A DNA stretch of 64,000 bases from the NCBI RefSeq assembly GCF_018413465.1, contig NZ_JAHCDK010000010.1, forward strand, positions 62,001-126,000. Reading direction: 5' to 3'. The position numbers and the translations under genes were made by a program. Under the pieces are notes generated by a model, which worked only from the letters and a program-made list of their open reading frames with translations, was not told the origin of the DNA and did no database searches. Below, piece by piece: positions 46,000-55,620 of the stretch (the first letter of the stretch is position 1; each line of letters begins with the position of its first letter). This stretch comes from Flavobacterium sp. CYK-55 (lineage in GTDB: Bacteria; Bacteroidota; Bacteroidia; Flavobacteriales; Flavobacteriaceae).

Positions 46000-46105
46000 G
46001 CGATGGGAGCAGAAATCTTGAGCGCCCGAAGCTTTGCGTAGGGCGGTCAAATTGCCGCGGACAGCGCGACGCGAGGAGGCACGACGAAGCGGCACGCCCC
46101 AAAAA
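46000..46105 (-). repeat. Dispersed hairpin repeat, copy 7 (divergent)
   Basis: On the minus strand: GGGGCGTGCCGCTTCGTCGT, CGCGCTGTCCGCGGCAATTT, AGATTTCTGCTCCCATCGCT and CACGCGG. The core GATTTCTGCTCCCATCGCTCACGC resembles copy 2 (GATTTCCACTGCTATCGCTAACGC). It lies between sucB and the MFS gene. Confidence 0.5.
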
Positions 46106-46128
46106 TCAGCAACCAAACAAACGGCATC

Positions 46129-47337
46129 ATGAAACAAAATCAGAAACAAGCAGCCATCGGGTTTATTTTTATCACGATGCTTATTGACATTACCGGTTGG
46201 GGTATTATTATTCCGGTGATTCCGAAACTCATTGAAGAACTCATTCACGGCGATATTTCGCAGGCGGCCAAAATTGGCGGTTGGCTCACGTTTGCTTATG
46301 CGATTACACAGTTTATTTGTGCGCCACTGATTGGCAATTTGAGCGATAAATACGGACGACGGCCGGTGATTTTGATTTCGCTGTTTGGTTTTGCGATTGA
46401 TTATTTGTTCTTATCGATGGCTCCGACCATAGGCTGGCTGTTTGTTGGGCGCATTATTGCTGGGGTGACTGGAGCGAGTATTACCACGGCTTCGGCTTAT
46501 ATTGCTGATGTGAGCACCCCTGAGAACCGCGCCAAAAACTTTGGAATGGTGGGTGCAGCCTTTGGGCTTGGGTTTATCATTGGGCCGGTCATTGGCGGAT
46601 TGCTCGGGCAGTACGGAGCGCGCGTTCCGTTTTATGCCGCTGCGGTTTTGTGTATGCTAAATTTTATATACGGACTGTTTATTTTGCCCGAATCATTGGA
46701 TAAAAGCAATCGTCGAGAATTTGATTGGAAGCGAGCCAATCCGGTGGGTGCTTTGCTCAATTTGAGAAAATATCCACAAGTGATTGGGCTGATTACCTCG
46801 GTTTTTATTTTGTATGTAGCCTCACACGCGGTGCAAGGCAACTGGAGTTATTATACCATGTATAAGTTTAAATGGGATGAAAAAATGGTCGGTATTTCAT
46901 TGGGTGTTATCGGTGTTTTGGTGGCCTTGGTTCAGGGCGGACTCATTCGGTGGGTAAACCCCAAACTCGGCAATGAAAAATCAATTTATGTGGGCTTTGC
47001 GCTGTATGCTCTAGGCATGTTTATGTTTGCCTTTGCTACCCAGAGCTGGATGATGTTTGCTTTTTTGGTGCCTTATTGTTTGGGCGGAATAGCCGGTCCG
47101 GCTTTGCAGTCGGTTATTTCAGGCGATGTGCCACCCACCGAGCAAGGTGAGATTCAAGGAACACTCACGAGTTTGATGAGCGCTTCGGCCATTGTAGGGC
47201 CACCGCTTATGAGCATGTTGTTTTATTATTTTACGCATGACCAGGCGCCGGTTCAGTTTGCCGGAGCACCGTTTATATTGGGCGGAGTGATGATGCTCAT
47301 CAGTGCGATTATTGCTTATTTTTCGTTTAAGAAATAA
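46129..47337 (+). CDS. TCR/Tet-family MFS exporter
   Basis: The 402-residue inner-membrane protein has 12 predicted helices and is a proton-coupled drug antiporter of the TetA-like group. Motifs visible are [19 protein letters not shown] in helix 1, the loop 2-3 motif [17 protein letters not shown], and the helix-5 antiporter motif [17 protein letters not shown]. There is no adjacent tetR, so actual drug specificity, including tetracycline, cannot be claimed. Many chromosomal members do not give clinical resistance. Confidence 0.9.
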   Translation: MKQNQKQAAIGFIFITMLIDITGWGIIIPVIPKLIEELIHGDISQAAKIGGWLTFAYAITQFICAPLIGNLSDKYGRRPVILISLFGFAIDYLFLSMAPTIGWLFVGRIIAGVTGASITTASAYIADVSTPENRAKNFGMVGAAFGLGFIIGPVIGGLLGQYGARVPFYAAAVLCMLNFIYGLFILPESLDKSNRREFDWKRANPVGALLNLRKYPQVIGLITSVFILYVASHAVQGNWSYYTMYKFKWDEKMVGISLGVIGVLVALVQGGLIRWVNPKLGNEKSIYVGFALYALGMFMFAFATQSWMMFAFLVPYCLGGIAGPALQSVISGDVPPTEQGEIQGTLTSLMSASAIVGPPLMSMLFYYFTHDQAPVQFAGAPFILGGVMMLISAIIAYFSFKK

Positions 47338-47340
47338 ATA

Positions 47341-47370
47341 AAAAACCCGCTTCAACAGAGCGGGTTTTTT
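47341..47370. terminator. Bidirectional terminator
   Basis: AAAAACCCGCT, loop TCAACAG, AGCGGGTTTTTTT. It serves the MFS gene (+) and the T9SS protein gene ending at 47386 (-). Confidence 0.88.
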
Positions 47371-47385
47371 TATATCGTTTCATCG

Positions 47386-49770
47386 TTATTGGCGAATGAG
47401 TTTGACGGTTTTTTCTTGAGCACCGCTGCTGAGTTTGGCAAAATATACACCTTTGTTCAAGTCGGATAAATCTACTGAAGCATTTGCATTTTTAACTGCT
47501 TTAAACAACAATGTTTTTCCGAGGATGTCGCTGATTTCTATGTTATCGATTATAGCATTTTTCATTGAGAAATTGACTGTTGAAGCAGTTGGATTCGGAT
47601 AATATTCTAAACTTCCGCCCGCAAAAACATCCACGCCCAAAAACGGCACAAATTCTGTTGTGCATGTATTGGTTACAATGGCCGGATTAAAGTCAAAATA
47701 AATGTTGGCGCTGTTCGGAATGATGTCCCCCAAAGCAAAACCGGCTTTAGGTTTTACTTGAAACACAATGTAGCCATGACCGGTTACTTCGTCTCCGGCT
47801 ACCGAAGGCGGCAAGTTAACTCCGTCAAAACGCCAAGTCAAGTGATTGCCTATGCGATCGAGCGTATAATTATGACTCGCGCGTATCATTTTGATAGAAC
47901 CTTCATTGAGCTTGTTGTCTAAAACATCATCTACGCGAATATTGATGGCTTCGGCCGTTCCGGTATTCTCAAAGCGAATGGTATAGGTCAGATAATCATC
48001 GGCTGTAAAACCAGAATGCACAATCTTTCCGCCATGGGCTTCGGTTTTGTCGTTCGGATCATATGAACCAATGATGTTTTGAGTTATGCTCTGGCTGTTG
48101 TTGGCCATATGAGCGTCTGTAGGGGTAACCGAAACCGAATTGGTGAGCAATTGCCCCAAGCTTACCGTGGGAATGGTCGGCACTTGCATGGTTACGGTAA
48201 CCGATCTGGATTCGCCGGGATTAAGATTGTAAAAATTCAATGTGAATCCACTGGCGTTGGCTGTATACCCAGAATCTGAAACCGCCGTAACGGTTACAGC
48301 GTTGTCTTTGGTAAAAGTAAGGATGCCGCTTGGAATGGCTTGATTTCCTTCGTTTTTATAATTAATGGTGTTGGTGTAAGTAAAACCGGGTCTGGGTCTG
48401 CTCCAATATGAGTTAAGGTATACAGCAATATCAGTACAAGGAACTGCGGTAATGGCAAAATTATAAGTCACAATTCCGGAGCCATGGGCAACAGTAATCC
48501 CCGTGTAGGATGATGTTGCTATGGTGTATTGTGTGCCGCAATAATTGTTGTTCGGATTAATGTTGTATTGCAAAGTATACGAATGGTTTGGATTGGTTTC
48601 GTATAAATAATGCGTTCCGGTTGAAGTCATTACTTGGTGGCTCTCACCTGAATTTATTTGATAACTAAAAGAACCTTCGGTATAATTCTGTTCGCCGTTG
48701 TCTTGAACTCCGTTGTTATTGGTATCAATAAACGCATTGAGTTTAATACCGTCTGAGATATTCAAAGCTACATTTATCGGTACACTAAAAGGATTAATGC
48801 CCGGGTTAGAAACACCTATGTTGATAGGCGCATGCACAAGACCACTGTTGATGTGTTCTTGAGTAATCGGAGCATATCCGGTTAGTGTCGTTGCATCTGT
48901 TGCGCTTGGGGCAAGGATAGGTATCGGCCCGCCCGTGGGTGTAATCAGATAATAAACTTCCACATCGTTCATTGTACAAACTGGACTACTGTTGAATACA
49001 GTAAACTGATAATTGACAATATCGCCCACATTGACAATACCGTCATTGTTGTAATCCTGATAAGTTCCGGTTCCTGTTGCGCTGAGCGGATTGTCAATGG
49101 TCAGATAGCCGGCGGGTTTATAGTATTCGGCAATAATCCCGCAATTGTCGTTGGTAATCTCATAAAAATAATCTCCGAAGGTAAGATCCTGAATAAATAA
49201 GTCGGATTCTGGCTGTCCCGGAAATAGCTGATAAGTTCCAACAGGTTCAGAGATTCCGTCTTTGTAAAGTTTTAGGGAGCAAGGCCCACCAACAGCCGAT
49301 ACGTTATGGATTGTGATGGAACCACCATTCGGATATTCACACGTGGGTTGTGTGATGATGCTAGCATACGTTTGTAAACGGTGTATCAAAAAAGTAATCG
49401 TACTAACGTTTGAAGTGTTACCCATAAGATCTTGTACCGTATAGCTGATGTCTACGCTCTGTAGCGGAGGGCCAATCGGAAAAGGCATAAATGAAATATT
49501 CCCATTTGACACCATAAAAAACCCTTGAGGATTTACGTCGATTTCGCTTTGAATTCCGGGCTGGTTTTGATCAAGATCCACTGTGCTCCAATTTACACCG
49601 CCTCCGGTATTAGTCACACTGCCACTGCTTATTAAATACATAAAAGGCGAATTGCAATCTGACGCAAATATCTCAAAAAAGGCAGGGTTAGCTACAGGTG
49701 CTTGTGCTAATAAGGAGTTGTTACACAATATTCCTAAAAATAAGAATATGAGGTTATAATTTTTTTTCAT
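47386..49770 (-). CDS. T9SS-exported repeat protein with DUF7619-like domain, paralogue A
   Basis: The 794-residue secreted protein has a signal peptide (1-22). Ig-like and SdrD-like Ca-binding segments follow (DYNNDGIVNVGDIVNYQF, DTNNNGVQDNGEQNY), then a conserved C-terminal block (GSYDPNDKTEAHGGKIV ... NSANIYFDFNPAIVTNTCT, about 560-700) that I take to be DUF7619. It ends in a type A sorting domain (YYPNPTASTVNF, ending KTVKLIRQ). It lies 14 bp after paralogue B, so the two are probably one transcript. Role unknown; adhesion or surface attachment is a guess from architecture. Confidence 0.87.
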   Translation of the reverse strand: MKKNYNLIFLFLGILCNNSLLAQAPVANPAFFEIFASDCNSPFMYLISSGSVTNTGGGVNWSTVDLDQNQPGIQSEIDVNPQGFFMVSNGNISFMPFPIGPPLQSVDISYTVQDLMGNTSNVSTITFLIHRLQTYASIITQPTCEYPNGGSITIHNVSAVGGPCSLKLYKDGISEPVGTYQLFPGQPESDLFIQDLTFGDYFYEITNDNCGIIAEYYKPAGYLTIDNPLSATGTGTYQDYNNDGIVNVGDIVNYQFTVFNSSPVCTMNDVEVYYLITPTGGPIPILAPSATDATTLTGYAPITQEHINSGLVHAPINIGVSNPGINPFSVPINVALNISDGIKLNAFIDTNNNGVQDNGEQNYTEGSFSYQINSGESHQVMTSTGTHYLYETNPNHSYTLQYNINPNNNYCGTQYTIATSSYTGITVAHGSGIVTYNFAITAVPCTDIAVYLNSYWSRPRPGFTYTNTINYKNEGNQAIPSGILTFTKDNAVTVTAVSDSGYTANASGFTLNFYNLNPGESRSVTVTMQVPTIPTVSLGQLLTNSVSVTPTDAHMANNSQSITQNIIGSYDPNDKTEAHGGKIVHSGFTADDYLTYTIRFENTGTAEAINIRVDDVLDNKLNEGSIKMIRASHNYTLDRIGNHLTWRFDGVNLPPSVAGDEVTGHGYIVFQVKPKAGFALGDIIPNSANIYFDFNPAIVTNTCTTEFVPFLGVDVFAGGSLEYYPNPTASTVNFSMKNAIIDNIEISDILGKTLLFKAVKNANASVDLSDLNKGVYFAKLSSGAQEKTVKLIRQ

Positions 49771-49784
49771 GAATGTTTACAGGA

Positions 49785-52640
49785 TTATTGTTTGGCTATT
49801 TTAATGGTTTCTTCTTGTCCGTTGGCTTTTATTTTTACCAAATATATTCCTTTTTCAAAAGAGGATAAATCAAGGGTCGCCTCACGATAGTCAACCGTTT
49901 TTGAAAGCAATGTTTTGCCCAGAATGTCCATAACTTCAACAGTGTTTATGGCTGATGAACTGTTTTTCAGGTTAAAGGTTACCATGCCCGAAGTCGGATT
50001 CGGATAATATTCTAAACTTCCGCCCGCAAAAACATCCACGCCCAAAAACGGCACAAACTCCGTCGTACAGGTATTGGTTACAATGGCCGGATTGAAGTCA
50101 AAATAAATGTTGGCGCTGTTCGGAATGATGTCCCCCAAAGCAAAACCGGCTTTAGGTTTTACTTGAAACACCACATAACCATGACCGGTCACCGGGTCTC
50201 CATCTACCGATGGCGGCAAATCAATCCCGTCAAATTGCCACGAAAGCGCAGCGCCCGTGCGTTTTAACACATACGGATGGCTCGAAGCAATGGTGCGCAC
50301 GCTAGATTCGTCCAGTTGTGTGTCGAGCACATCGTCTACTTTTACGTTGATGGCGTTGGCGGTTCCGGTGTTTTCAAAACGAATGGTATAAGTCAAGTAA
50401 TCGTCGGCTGAAAAATCTGAAAAAACTACCTCAGAGCCGTGGCTTTCAGATTTGTCATTCGGGTCGTAGGAACCCACAATAATCTGGGTTAAGCTCGAAG
50501 TATTGTTGTTGGGTGCAATGTCATTCGGGGTTAAAGTAATCGAACATGTATTGGTTAGTTGTTGTCCCAAGGCCACTGTCGGAATGGTCGGAACCTGCAT
50601 ATTCACCGTTATAAAACGCGTCTCGTGTGGTTGTAAATTCGTAAAGTCATAGGTAAATCCGTTGGCGTTCATGACCACTCCGGCGGCAGAAGTGCCGGTA
50701 ATGTTCAGTAAAGGATCTTTGACAAAAGTAACCGTTCCTGAAATGGCTTGAATGCCTTGGTTGGTATACGTGATGTAATTTTGATAGATAAATCCGGGTC
50801 TAGGCGGTGCTGAATAAGTGTACAGATAAACGGCTAAGTCGTTGTAAGGAAGAATGGTAATCGGAAAGTTATAGGTTGTGATGCCTGAGCCTTGAGCTAC
50901 AGTCACATTGGTATAACTGCTCGGCGATACGGAGTAATTTGCCGCTATGGCCGGATTAACCGCATATCCTAAATGATAAACGTTGGTTGGGTTTGATTCG
51001 TAAATGTAGTGCTGTCCGCTGTTGGTTGCGATGTTTATATCTGATCCGCCATTGATGCTGTAGCTGAATTCACCCTGTGAAAAGTTAATCTCGCCCGGAT
51101 CTTGAATGCCGTTGGTGTTGAGGTCTAAAAAAGCGTTGAGTTTGATGCCGTCGGATGTGTTTAAAGCATAAGTGATTAACATGGCAAAATCATTGAATAG
51201 GGGTATCCCGTTTTGCATTCCAGAAATAGATAAACTGCTTGAAATTTCTCCGTAATTAATATCTTCTTGTGTAATGACATGAACAGCAGTAAAAGTGGTG
51301 CTGTCGGTGGTTCCTTGCGGAAAGAAAGCAATAGGGCCACCCTGAATTTCTAATCCTGAATGCAGCATGAAATCAGTTATATCTCCACAAGTACTATTCT
51401 GAACCGTAAAACTAAACTGAACAATGTCTCCTACATTGGTATAGCCATCATTGTTAAAGTCAATATAGGTTCCTTGCTCAGAGGTGTTGACAACAAACAA
51501 ATTGTCATTTATATTGAGATTTATATTAAACGATTCAAAACAATTCGCCAGCAAAATATCTTCGGCCAAAACATTCAATTGATACGATCCCGGCGCTAAG
51601 TTCGGGATACTTGTAGTTGTTCCGGCGCCGGTAAGCGTTTGTGTTGGGCCATTAGGCAGTTTTTTATAATTGATGGTCCAAGTGCCCATCTCGGGTAATC
51701 CGCTCAAAGCAACAGCGCCCGTGTTTACGGAACAAGTGGGTTGGGTAACGGCATCAATGATGGGTGTATTCGCTCTGCAATAATCCACTAAAACAGTTAC
51801 CGTAGCGGTATCGCAGTTACCAGGCGCAGTTAAATCACAAATTTGGTATATCAATGTATACAATCCGCTGGGCGTATTCGAGTTGGCAGATACTCGGCCA
51901 TCAGGGGTTAAACCTACATTCGGATTGGTGGTTGATAGTAAATTGAGAGAAACAGTATTCAGATTGGCCGGTTGACCCCCTGCGGTATCGTTAAACAACA
52001 CACTGCCGTTGCCCGGAGGCGTAGTGGTGCCATCTAAGTTTGATAAAGTAAACGAATCATCATTGGCCTCAATGGTAATCATCGGAGGGTTAAAAACCGA
52101 CACCGTTGAAGTACTACTACAGCCATTAACGTCAGTTACAGTGGCTGTTACAACATACATTCCGGGGGTATTGGGCGGAAGCATAAACGTTGGTCCTCCG
52201 TTTATAACAGGAGTTCCATTCATTGCCCAGAGATAGGTATAAGGTTCTTGACCTCCGTTTACCCAAGCAGTAACTATTGAGCTGGGCAAAGTAATAATGG
52301 TATTTAAAATAACTTGTAAATCACTATTGACAACCAAATTCACCGGAACGATACTTGTGGTTAATGCAATCGAGTTCAGCACCCGCGCAAAAACAACTTG
52401 CTGTGTTGTGCTGATCGTAAAGTTGGTCGGGTCAGCAATGGCGTTGAGGTTGTTGGTGGCATCGCCTTGTGTTAAATGATAGGTAATCGTTGCTTGTGGC
52501 GGATTTTGATTGCCCATTATTTGACTATTGAGCTGAGTCAAATCAAACGATGAGTCGTTACAATAATTAGTCAAGGTAAGGTTTTGCGCATAACCGATGA
52601 TGCCCATCAACAGCAATACGAGGAGGAGTGTTTTTTTCAT
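49785..52640 (-). CDS. T9SS-exported repeat protein with DUF7619-like domain, paralogue B
   Basis: This is the longest of the three paralogues (951 residues). After a signal peptide (MKKTLLLVLLLMGIIGYAQ) it has extra N-terminal modules. These include a PKD-like segment (AWVNGGQEPYTYLWAMNG) and a cadherin-like segment with NDDSFTLSNLDGTTTPPGNG. The shared Ca-binding-like stretches (DFNNDGYTNVGDIVQFSF, DLNTNGIQDPGEINF), the DUF7619-like block and a sorting domain (YYPNPTSGMVTFNL, ending ETIKIAKQ) follow. Its 3' part is almost identical in DNA to paralogue A. A terminator from paralogue C lies just upstream. Confidence 0.87.
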   Translation of the reverse strand: MKKTLLLVLLLMGIIGYAQNLTLTNYCNDSSFDLTQLNSQIMGNQNPPQATITYHLTQGDATNNLNAIADPTNFTISTTQQVVFARVLNSIALTTSIVPVNLVVNSDLQVILNTIITLPSSIVTAWVNGGQEPYTYLWAMNGTPVINGGPTFMLPPNTPGMYVVTATVTDVNGCSSTSTVSVFNPPMITIEANDDSFTLSNLDGTTTPPGNGSVLFNDTAGGQPANLNTVSLNLLSTTNPNVGLTPDGRVSANSNTPSGLYTLIYQICDLTAPGNCDTATVTVLVDYCRANTPIIDAVTQPTCSVNTGAVALSGLPEMGTWTINYKKLPNGPTQTLTGAGTTTSIPNLAPGSYQLNVLAEDILLANCFESFNINLNINDNLFVVNTSEQGTYIDFNNDGYTNVGDIVQFSFTVQNSTCGDITDFMLHSGLEIQGGPIAFFPQGTTDSTTFTAVHVITQEDINYGEISSSLSISGMQNGIPLFNDFAMLITYALNTSDGIKLNAFLDLNTNGIQDPGEINFSQGEFSYSINGGSDINIATNSGQHYIYESNPTNVYHLGYAVNPAIAANYSVSPSSYTNVTVAQGSGITTYNFPITILPYNDLAVYLYTYSAPPRPGFIYQNYITYTNQGIQAISGTVTFVKDPLLNITGTSAAGVVMNANGFTYDFTNLQPHETRFITVNMQVPTIPTVALGQQLTNTCSITLTPNDIAPNNNTSSLTQIIVGSYDPNDKSESHGSEVVFSDFSADDYLTYTIRFENTGTANAINVKVDDVLDTQLDESSVRTIASSHPYVLKRTGAALSWQFDGIDLPPSVDGDPVTGHGYVVFQVKPKAGFALGDIIPNSANIYFDFNPAIVTNTCTTEFVPFLGVDVFAGGSLEYYPNPTSGMVTFNLKNSSSAINTVEVMDILGKTLLSKTVDYREATLDLSSFEKGIYLVKIKANGQEETIKIAKQ

Positions 52641-52660
52641 AGCTTTTGTTTTTAAAAAAA

Positions 52661-52691
52661 GAAAACTCCAAATAAATCATTCGGAGTTTTC
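52661..52691 (-). terminator. Terminator of paralogue C
   Basis: On the minus strand GAAAACTCC/GGAGTTTTC with a 13-nt spacer is followed by TTTTTTT. Confidence 0.8.
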
Positions 52692-52706
52692 TACAGGGTT
52701 TGGTAT

Positions 52707-55019
52707 TTATTCTTTGATGATTTTAAACACTTTACTTTGTTTTTGTGCCGTAGCTTTTACAAAATATACGCCCGAATTAAGTTGCGATAAATTAATCTGC
52801 GCTTCTGTGGTTTGCAGTGTTTGCTCAAGAACGATTTGTCCAAGGGTGTTCGTGATGCTCACTTTCTCTATCGGGGTGGTGTTTGAAATTGTCAATTGGT
52901 CTTGTACCGGATTCGGGGCATAATGCAATTGGTCTAAGTTAAAAGTGGTATTAGATAAATTAGGCACAAACTCAGTAGTACAGGTATTGGTTACAATGGC
53001 CGGGTTAAAGTCAAAGTAAATACTGGCCGTGTTCGGAATCACATCGCCCAAAGCATAACCCGCTTTTGGTTTGATTTGAAAGGTCACAAAACCATGTCCA
53101 ATGTTGGTGTTGGGCACTGATGGCGGCAATTGAATATCATCAAAAAACCAAGTCAAAGAGCTGCCCTCACGATCTAGTGTATAACTGTGGCTGGCATTGA
53201 TCATCATCAAAGTGGTTTCGTCTAATTGATTGTCAAGCTCATCGGTGATTCTAACAAATTCAGCATTGGCCGTACCTGTATTTTCAAAAGTAATGGTATA
53301 AGTCAAATAGTCATCTGAGCCAAAATTTGCATGCACCACACGTCCGCCATGCGATTCGTATTTTTCGTTCGGGTCATACGAGCCCACAATGGTTTGTGTT
53401 AAAATAGCATTGTTGTTGCTCAGCATAATATCGTTGAGGGTTGGCTCAATACTCGCTTCAAAATGAACCAAATCACCCAAAGCCACCGTTGGAATGGTTG
53501 GCGTTTGCAGTGTGATATAAATATATCGGGTTTCATGCGGGCCTAGGTTGGCAAAATTATACGTAAATCCGTCGGCTGTAGGCACAGTACCCGGAACAGA
53601 AACATTGGTGATGGTTTGGTTGTCAATGTTGTGAAAAGTCACCGTTCCTGAAGCAATAGTTTGCACACCATGGTTTGTATAGTACAGATAAATATCATGC
53701 GTAAAACCCGGTCTTGGGTTGCTGCCATACATATAAAGTCCCAAATCAGTAAAAGGTGTTAAGGTAACCGGAAAATAATAAGTAGTAACCCCTGATCCGT
53801 TGGGAACGGTAATATTGTTGAGCGTTGGAGCCACTCCGTAAAAAGCCTGATAAGCGTTATAAACACTAAAACTAATGTCATATGAGTTGTTCGGGTTTAC
53901 CTCATACAAGTAGCAAGCATTGTTGGCTTGTAATTCAATAGCCGGTGCTGCATCATTAATCTGATACGTAAAAGAGCCATTGGTAAGTGTAGCCTCGTCC
54001 GGGTCTTGAATGCCATTGCCATTGGTGTCAACAAACGCAACGAGTTTGATGCCGTCAGAGGTGTTGAAATTATTGGTGTAGGTTAAGTTGACATAGGTTT
54101 GTTGCCCAATAATGCCGGCTGTACCACCGATGGTAATGGTTTTGGTTACTTTACCTGCGTTGATATCGGCTTGGGTTAAGGTGTAGTTATAGCTCATTGT
54201 AGTGCTGTCTGTAGCGCCTGCTGCCAATGAAGTGATGATGCCAACTGCCGGCAGTGAACCCGAGATTCTACGGATATTGGTCATGGTACAACCGCTGTTG
54301 TTGGTCACATTAAAACTGTAGTGAATTACATCACCCACACTCGGATTACCATCGGTATTTGTATCGGTGTAATTTCCTACCATTGACACATTCAGGTACC
54401 GCATGTCAACATAAACAGGCGAGGTAAAACAACCTTGAGCATTCCGCACTTTTAAGTAATATTCACCGGGGTAAAGATTGTTGATCGTAGCCGTGGTTCC
54501 GATACCAGTATATATAGCTGTGTTGTTTTGATTTAAAATGGTCCAAATACCAGAGGCTGGCAAACCTGTGAGGGTTACCGATCCGGTAGCTGAACTACAA
54601 TTAGGCAGTACAACACCGGTAACCACAGGCGGATATAAATCAGTACATCCTACGCTTACATAAGCTGCTGCCCAACTCGCTGATGTGCTGCTGTTGGTAG
54701 GCATAATCTCGTATTCAATAATGTAGGTTCCTACCGGAGCCGGACCGTTTGAAAATATAATAGCACCGGTGGTTTGGTCTAAGGTCAAGTAATTTGAAGA
54801 CGAGGATATCGAACTAAAAACCACATTTGACAAAGTGGCCGGCATGCCGTCAAACGTATCGTTGGCCAAGACATCTTGAATAGCAATGACAGGACCGGTT
54901 GCGTTGTCAATTGACTCGTAATCATCAACCGCAATAACGTTGGTGCTTTGTGCCGAAAGCACAGATGAAAACAACAAAGTGATGAATCCCAAGCAAAATA
55001 AAGCGTAGTGTTTTTTCAT
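52707..55019 (-). CDS. T9SS-exported repeat protein with DUF7619-like domain, paralogue C
   Basis: The 770-residue protein has a signal peptide (about 1-23, ending SVLSAQ). A cadherin-like N-terminal module (VDDYESIDNATGPVIAIQDV) is followed by Ca-binding-like stretches (DTNTDGNPSVGDVIHYSF, DTNGNGIQDPDEATL), the DUF7619-like block (GSYDPNEKYESHGGRVV) and a sorting domain (HYAPNPVQDQLTI, ending KVFKIIKE). It is the most diverged of the three. It is first in the 5'-to-3' order and has its own terminator. Confidence 0.87.
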   Translation of the reverse strand: MKKHYALFCLGFITLLFSSVLSAQSTNVIAVDDYESIDNATGPVIAIQDVLANDTFDGMPATLSNVVFSSISSSSNYLTLDQTTGAIIFSNGPAPVGTYIIEYEIMPTNSSTSASWAAAYVSVGCTDLYPPVVTGVVLPNCSSATGSVTLTGLPASGIWTILNQNNTAIYTGIGTTATINNLYPGEYYLKVRNAQGCFTSPVYVDMRYLNVSMVGNYTDTNTDGNPSVGDVIHYSFNVTNNSGCTMTNIRRISGSLPAVGIITSLAAGATDSTTMSYNYTLTQADINAGKVTKTITIGGTAGIIGQQTYVNLTYTNNFNTSDGIKLVAFVDTNGNGIQDPDEATLTNGSFTYQINDAAPAIELQANNACYLYEVNPNNSYDISFSVYNAYQAFYGVAPTLNNITVPNGSGVTTYYFPVTLTPFTDLGLYMYGSNPRPGFTHDIYLYYTNHGVQTIASGTVTFHNIDNQTITNVSVPGTVPTADGFTYNFANLGPHETRYIYITLQTPTIPTVALGDLVHFEASIEPTLNDIMLSNNNAILTQTIVGSYDPNEKYESHGGRVVHANFGSDDYLTYTITFENTGTANAEFVRITDELDNQLDETTLMMINASHSYTLDREGSSLTWFFDDIQLPPSVPNTNIGHGFVTFQIKPKAGYALGDVIPNTASIYFDFNPAIVTNTCTTEFVPNLSNTTFNLDQLHYAPNPVQDQLTISNTTPIEKVSITNTLGQIVLEQTLQTTEAQINLSQLNSGVYFVKATAQKQSKVFKIIKE

Positions 55020-55101
55020 AGTAATTTATTTAGTCTACCAAATGTAAGTAATATTACTACAGAAAAAACCAAAACCCAAAAATAAATTCCTTGTGTTCAG
55101 A

Positions 55102-55539
55102 TTATTGCAAATAAACACAGCCGTGGTAATAGTCAATAATAGCATGGCCGCTGAGCAAAACATCGGCGCCAATAATGCCCTGAACCGGTTGCGCTTTGTG
55201 TTGGCTAAGGGCTTGATTTACATGTGATAAATCAAAAACCACCAGCGGGAAATGCCGGGTTTTCCAGCGTCCGATTTGCAAGATGTTCTTGGGGGCTATT
55301 TGCGTATACATGCCCGTAGCACCCGCACCGGCCGCTTTGGTTGACGAGTTTTCAGGACTGAGCTTAAAGAGTTCTATACCTTCAAAACCCACGCAACTGT
55401 TGCTGGCTCCGGTGTCTAAAATAAACCATCCGGCCACGCCATTGATCTTGGCTTTGACCAACAAATGCTGTGTTTTACTGACTTTAAACTTTATTTTTTT
55501 ATAGCCTTGCTCATGCAGTAAATCGGGGAGTTTTTCCAT
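55102..55539 (-). CDS. Retropepsin-like aspartic protease family protein
   Basis: I start at MEKLPDLLHEQGYKKIKF (145 residues). The frame reaches 16 codons further to MNCFANF, but that stretch looks like promoter sequence (TTGTTTTG at 55574-55567 on the minus strand). The retropepsin-type catalytic motif is FILDTGASNSCV (Asp-Thr-Gly), and the flap and second half are GIIGADVLLSGHAIIDY. A single Asp motif suggests dimer formation as in retroviral proteases (family knowledge). No signal peptide is visible. Divergent from tatD. Confidence 0.83.
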   Translation of the reverse strand: MEKLPDLLHEQGYKKIKFKVSKTQHLLVKAKINGVAGWFILDTGASNSCVGFEGIELFKLSPENSSTKAAGAGATGMYTQIAPKNILQIGRWKTRHFPLVVFDLSHVNQALSQHKAQPVQGIIGADVLLSGHAIIDYYHGCVYLQ

Positions 55540-55594
55540 GGTAAAAAAACAAGAATTGTCTGGGGTAAAGTTCGCAAAACAATTCATTTAATTG

Positions 55595-55602
55595 TAATTT
55601 TG
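55595..55602 (+). promoter_or_regulatory. -7 element of tatD
   Basis: TAATTTTG fits the consensus, 18 bp before the tatD start. No TTG at ideal spacing is seen. Confidence 0.5.
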
Positions 55603-55620
55603 CTCGAGTTTTAAAAGTTT

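Noticed and set aside
45928-46248. 106-codon minus-strand reading frame
   Set aside because: It overlaps repeat copy 7 and the start of the MFS gene, and has no family motifs.
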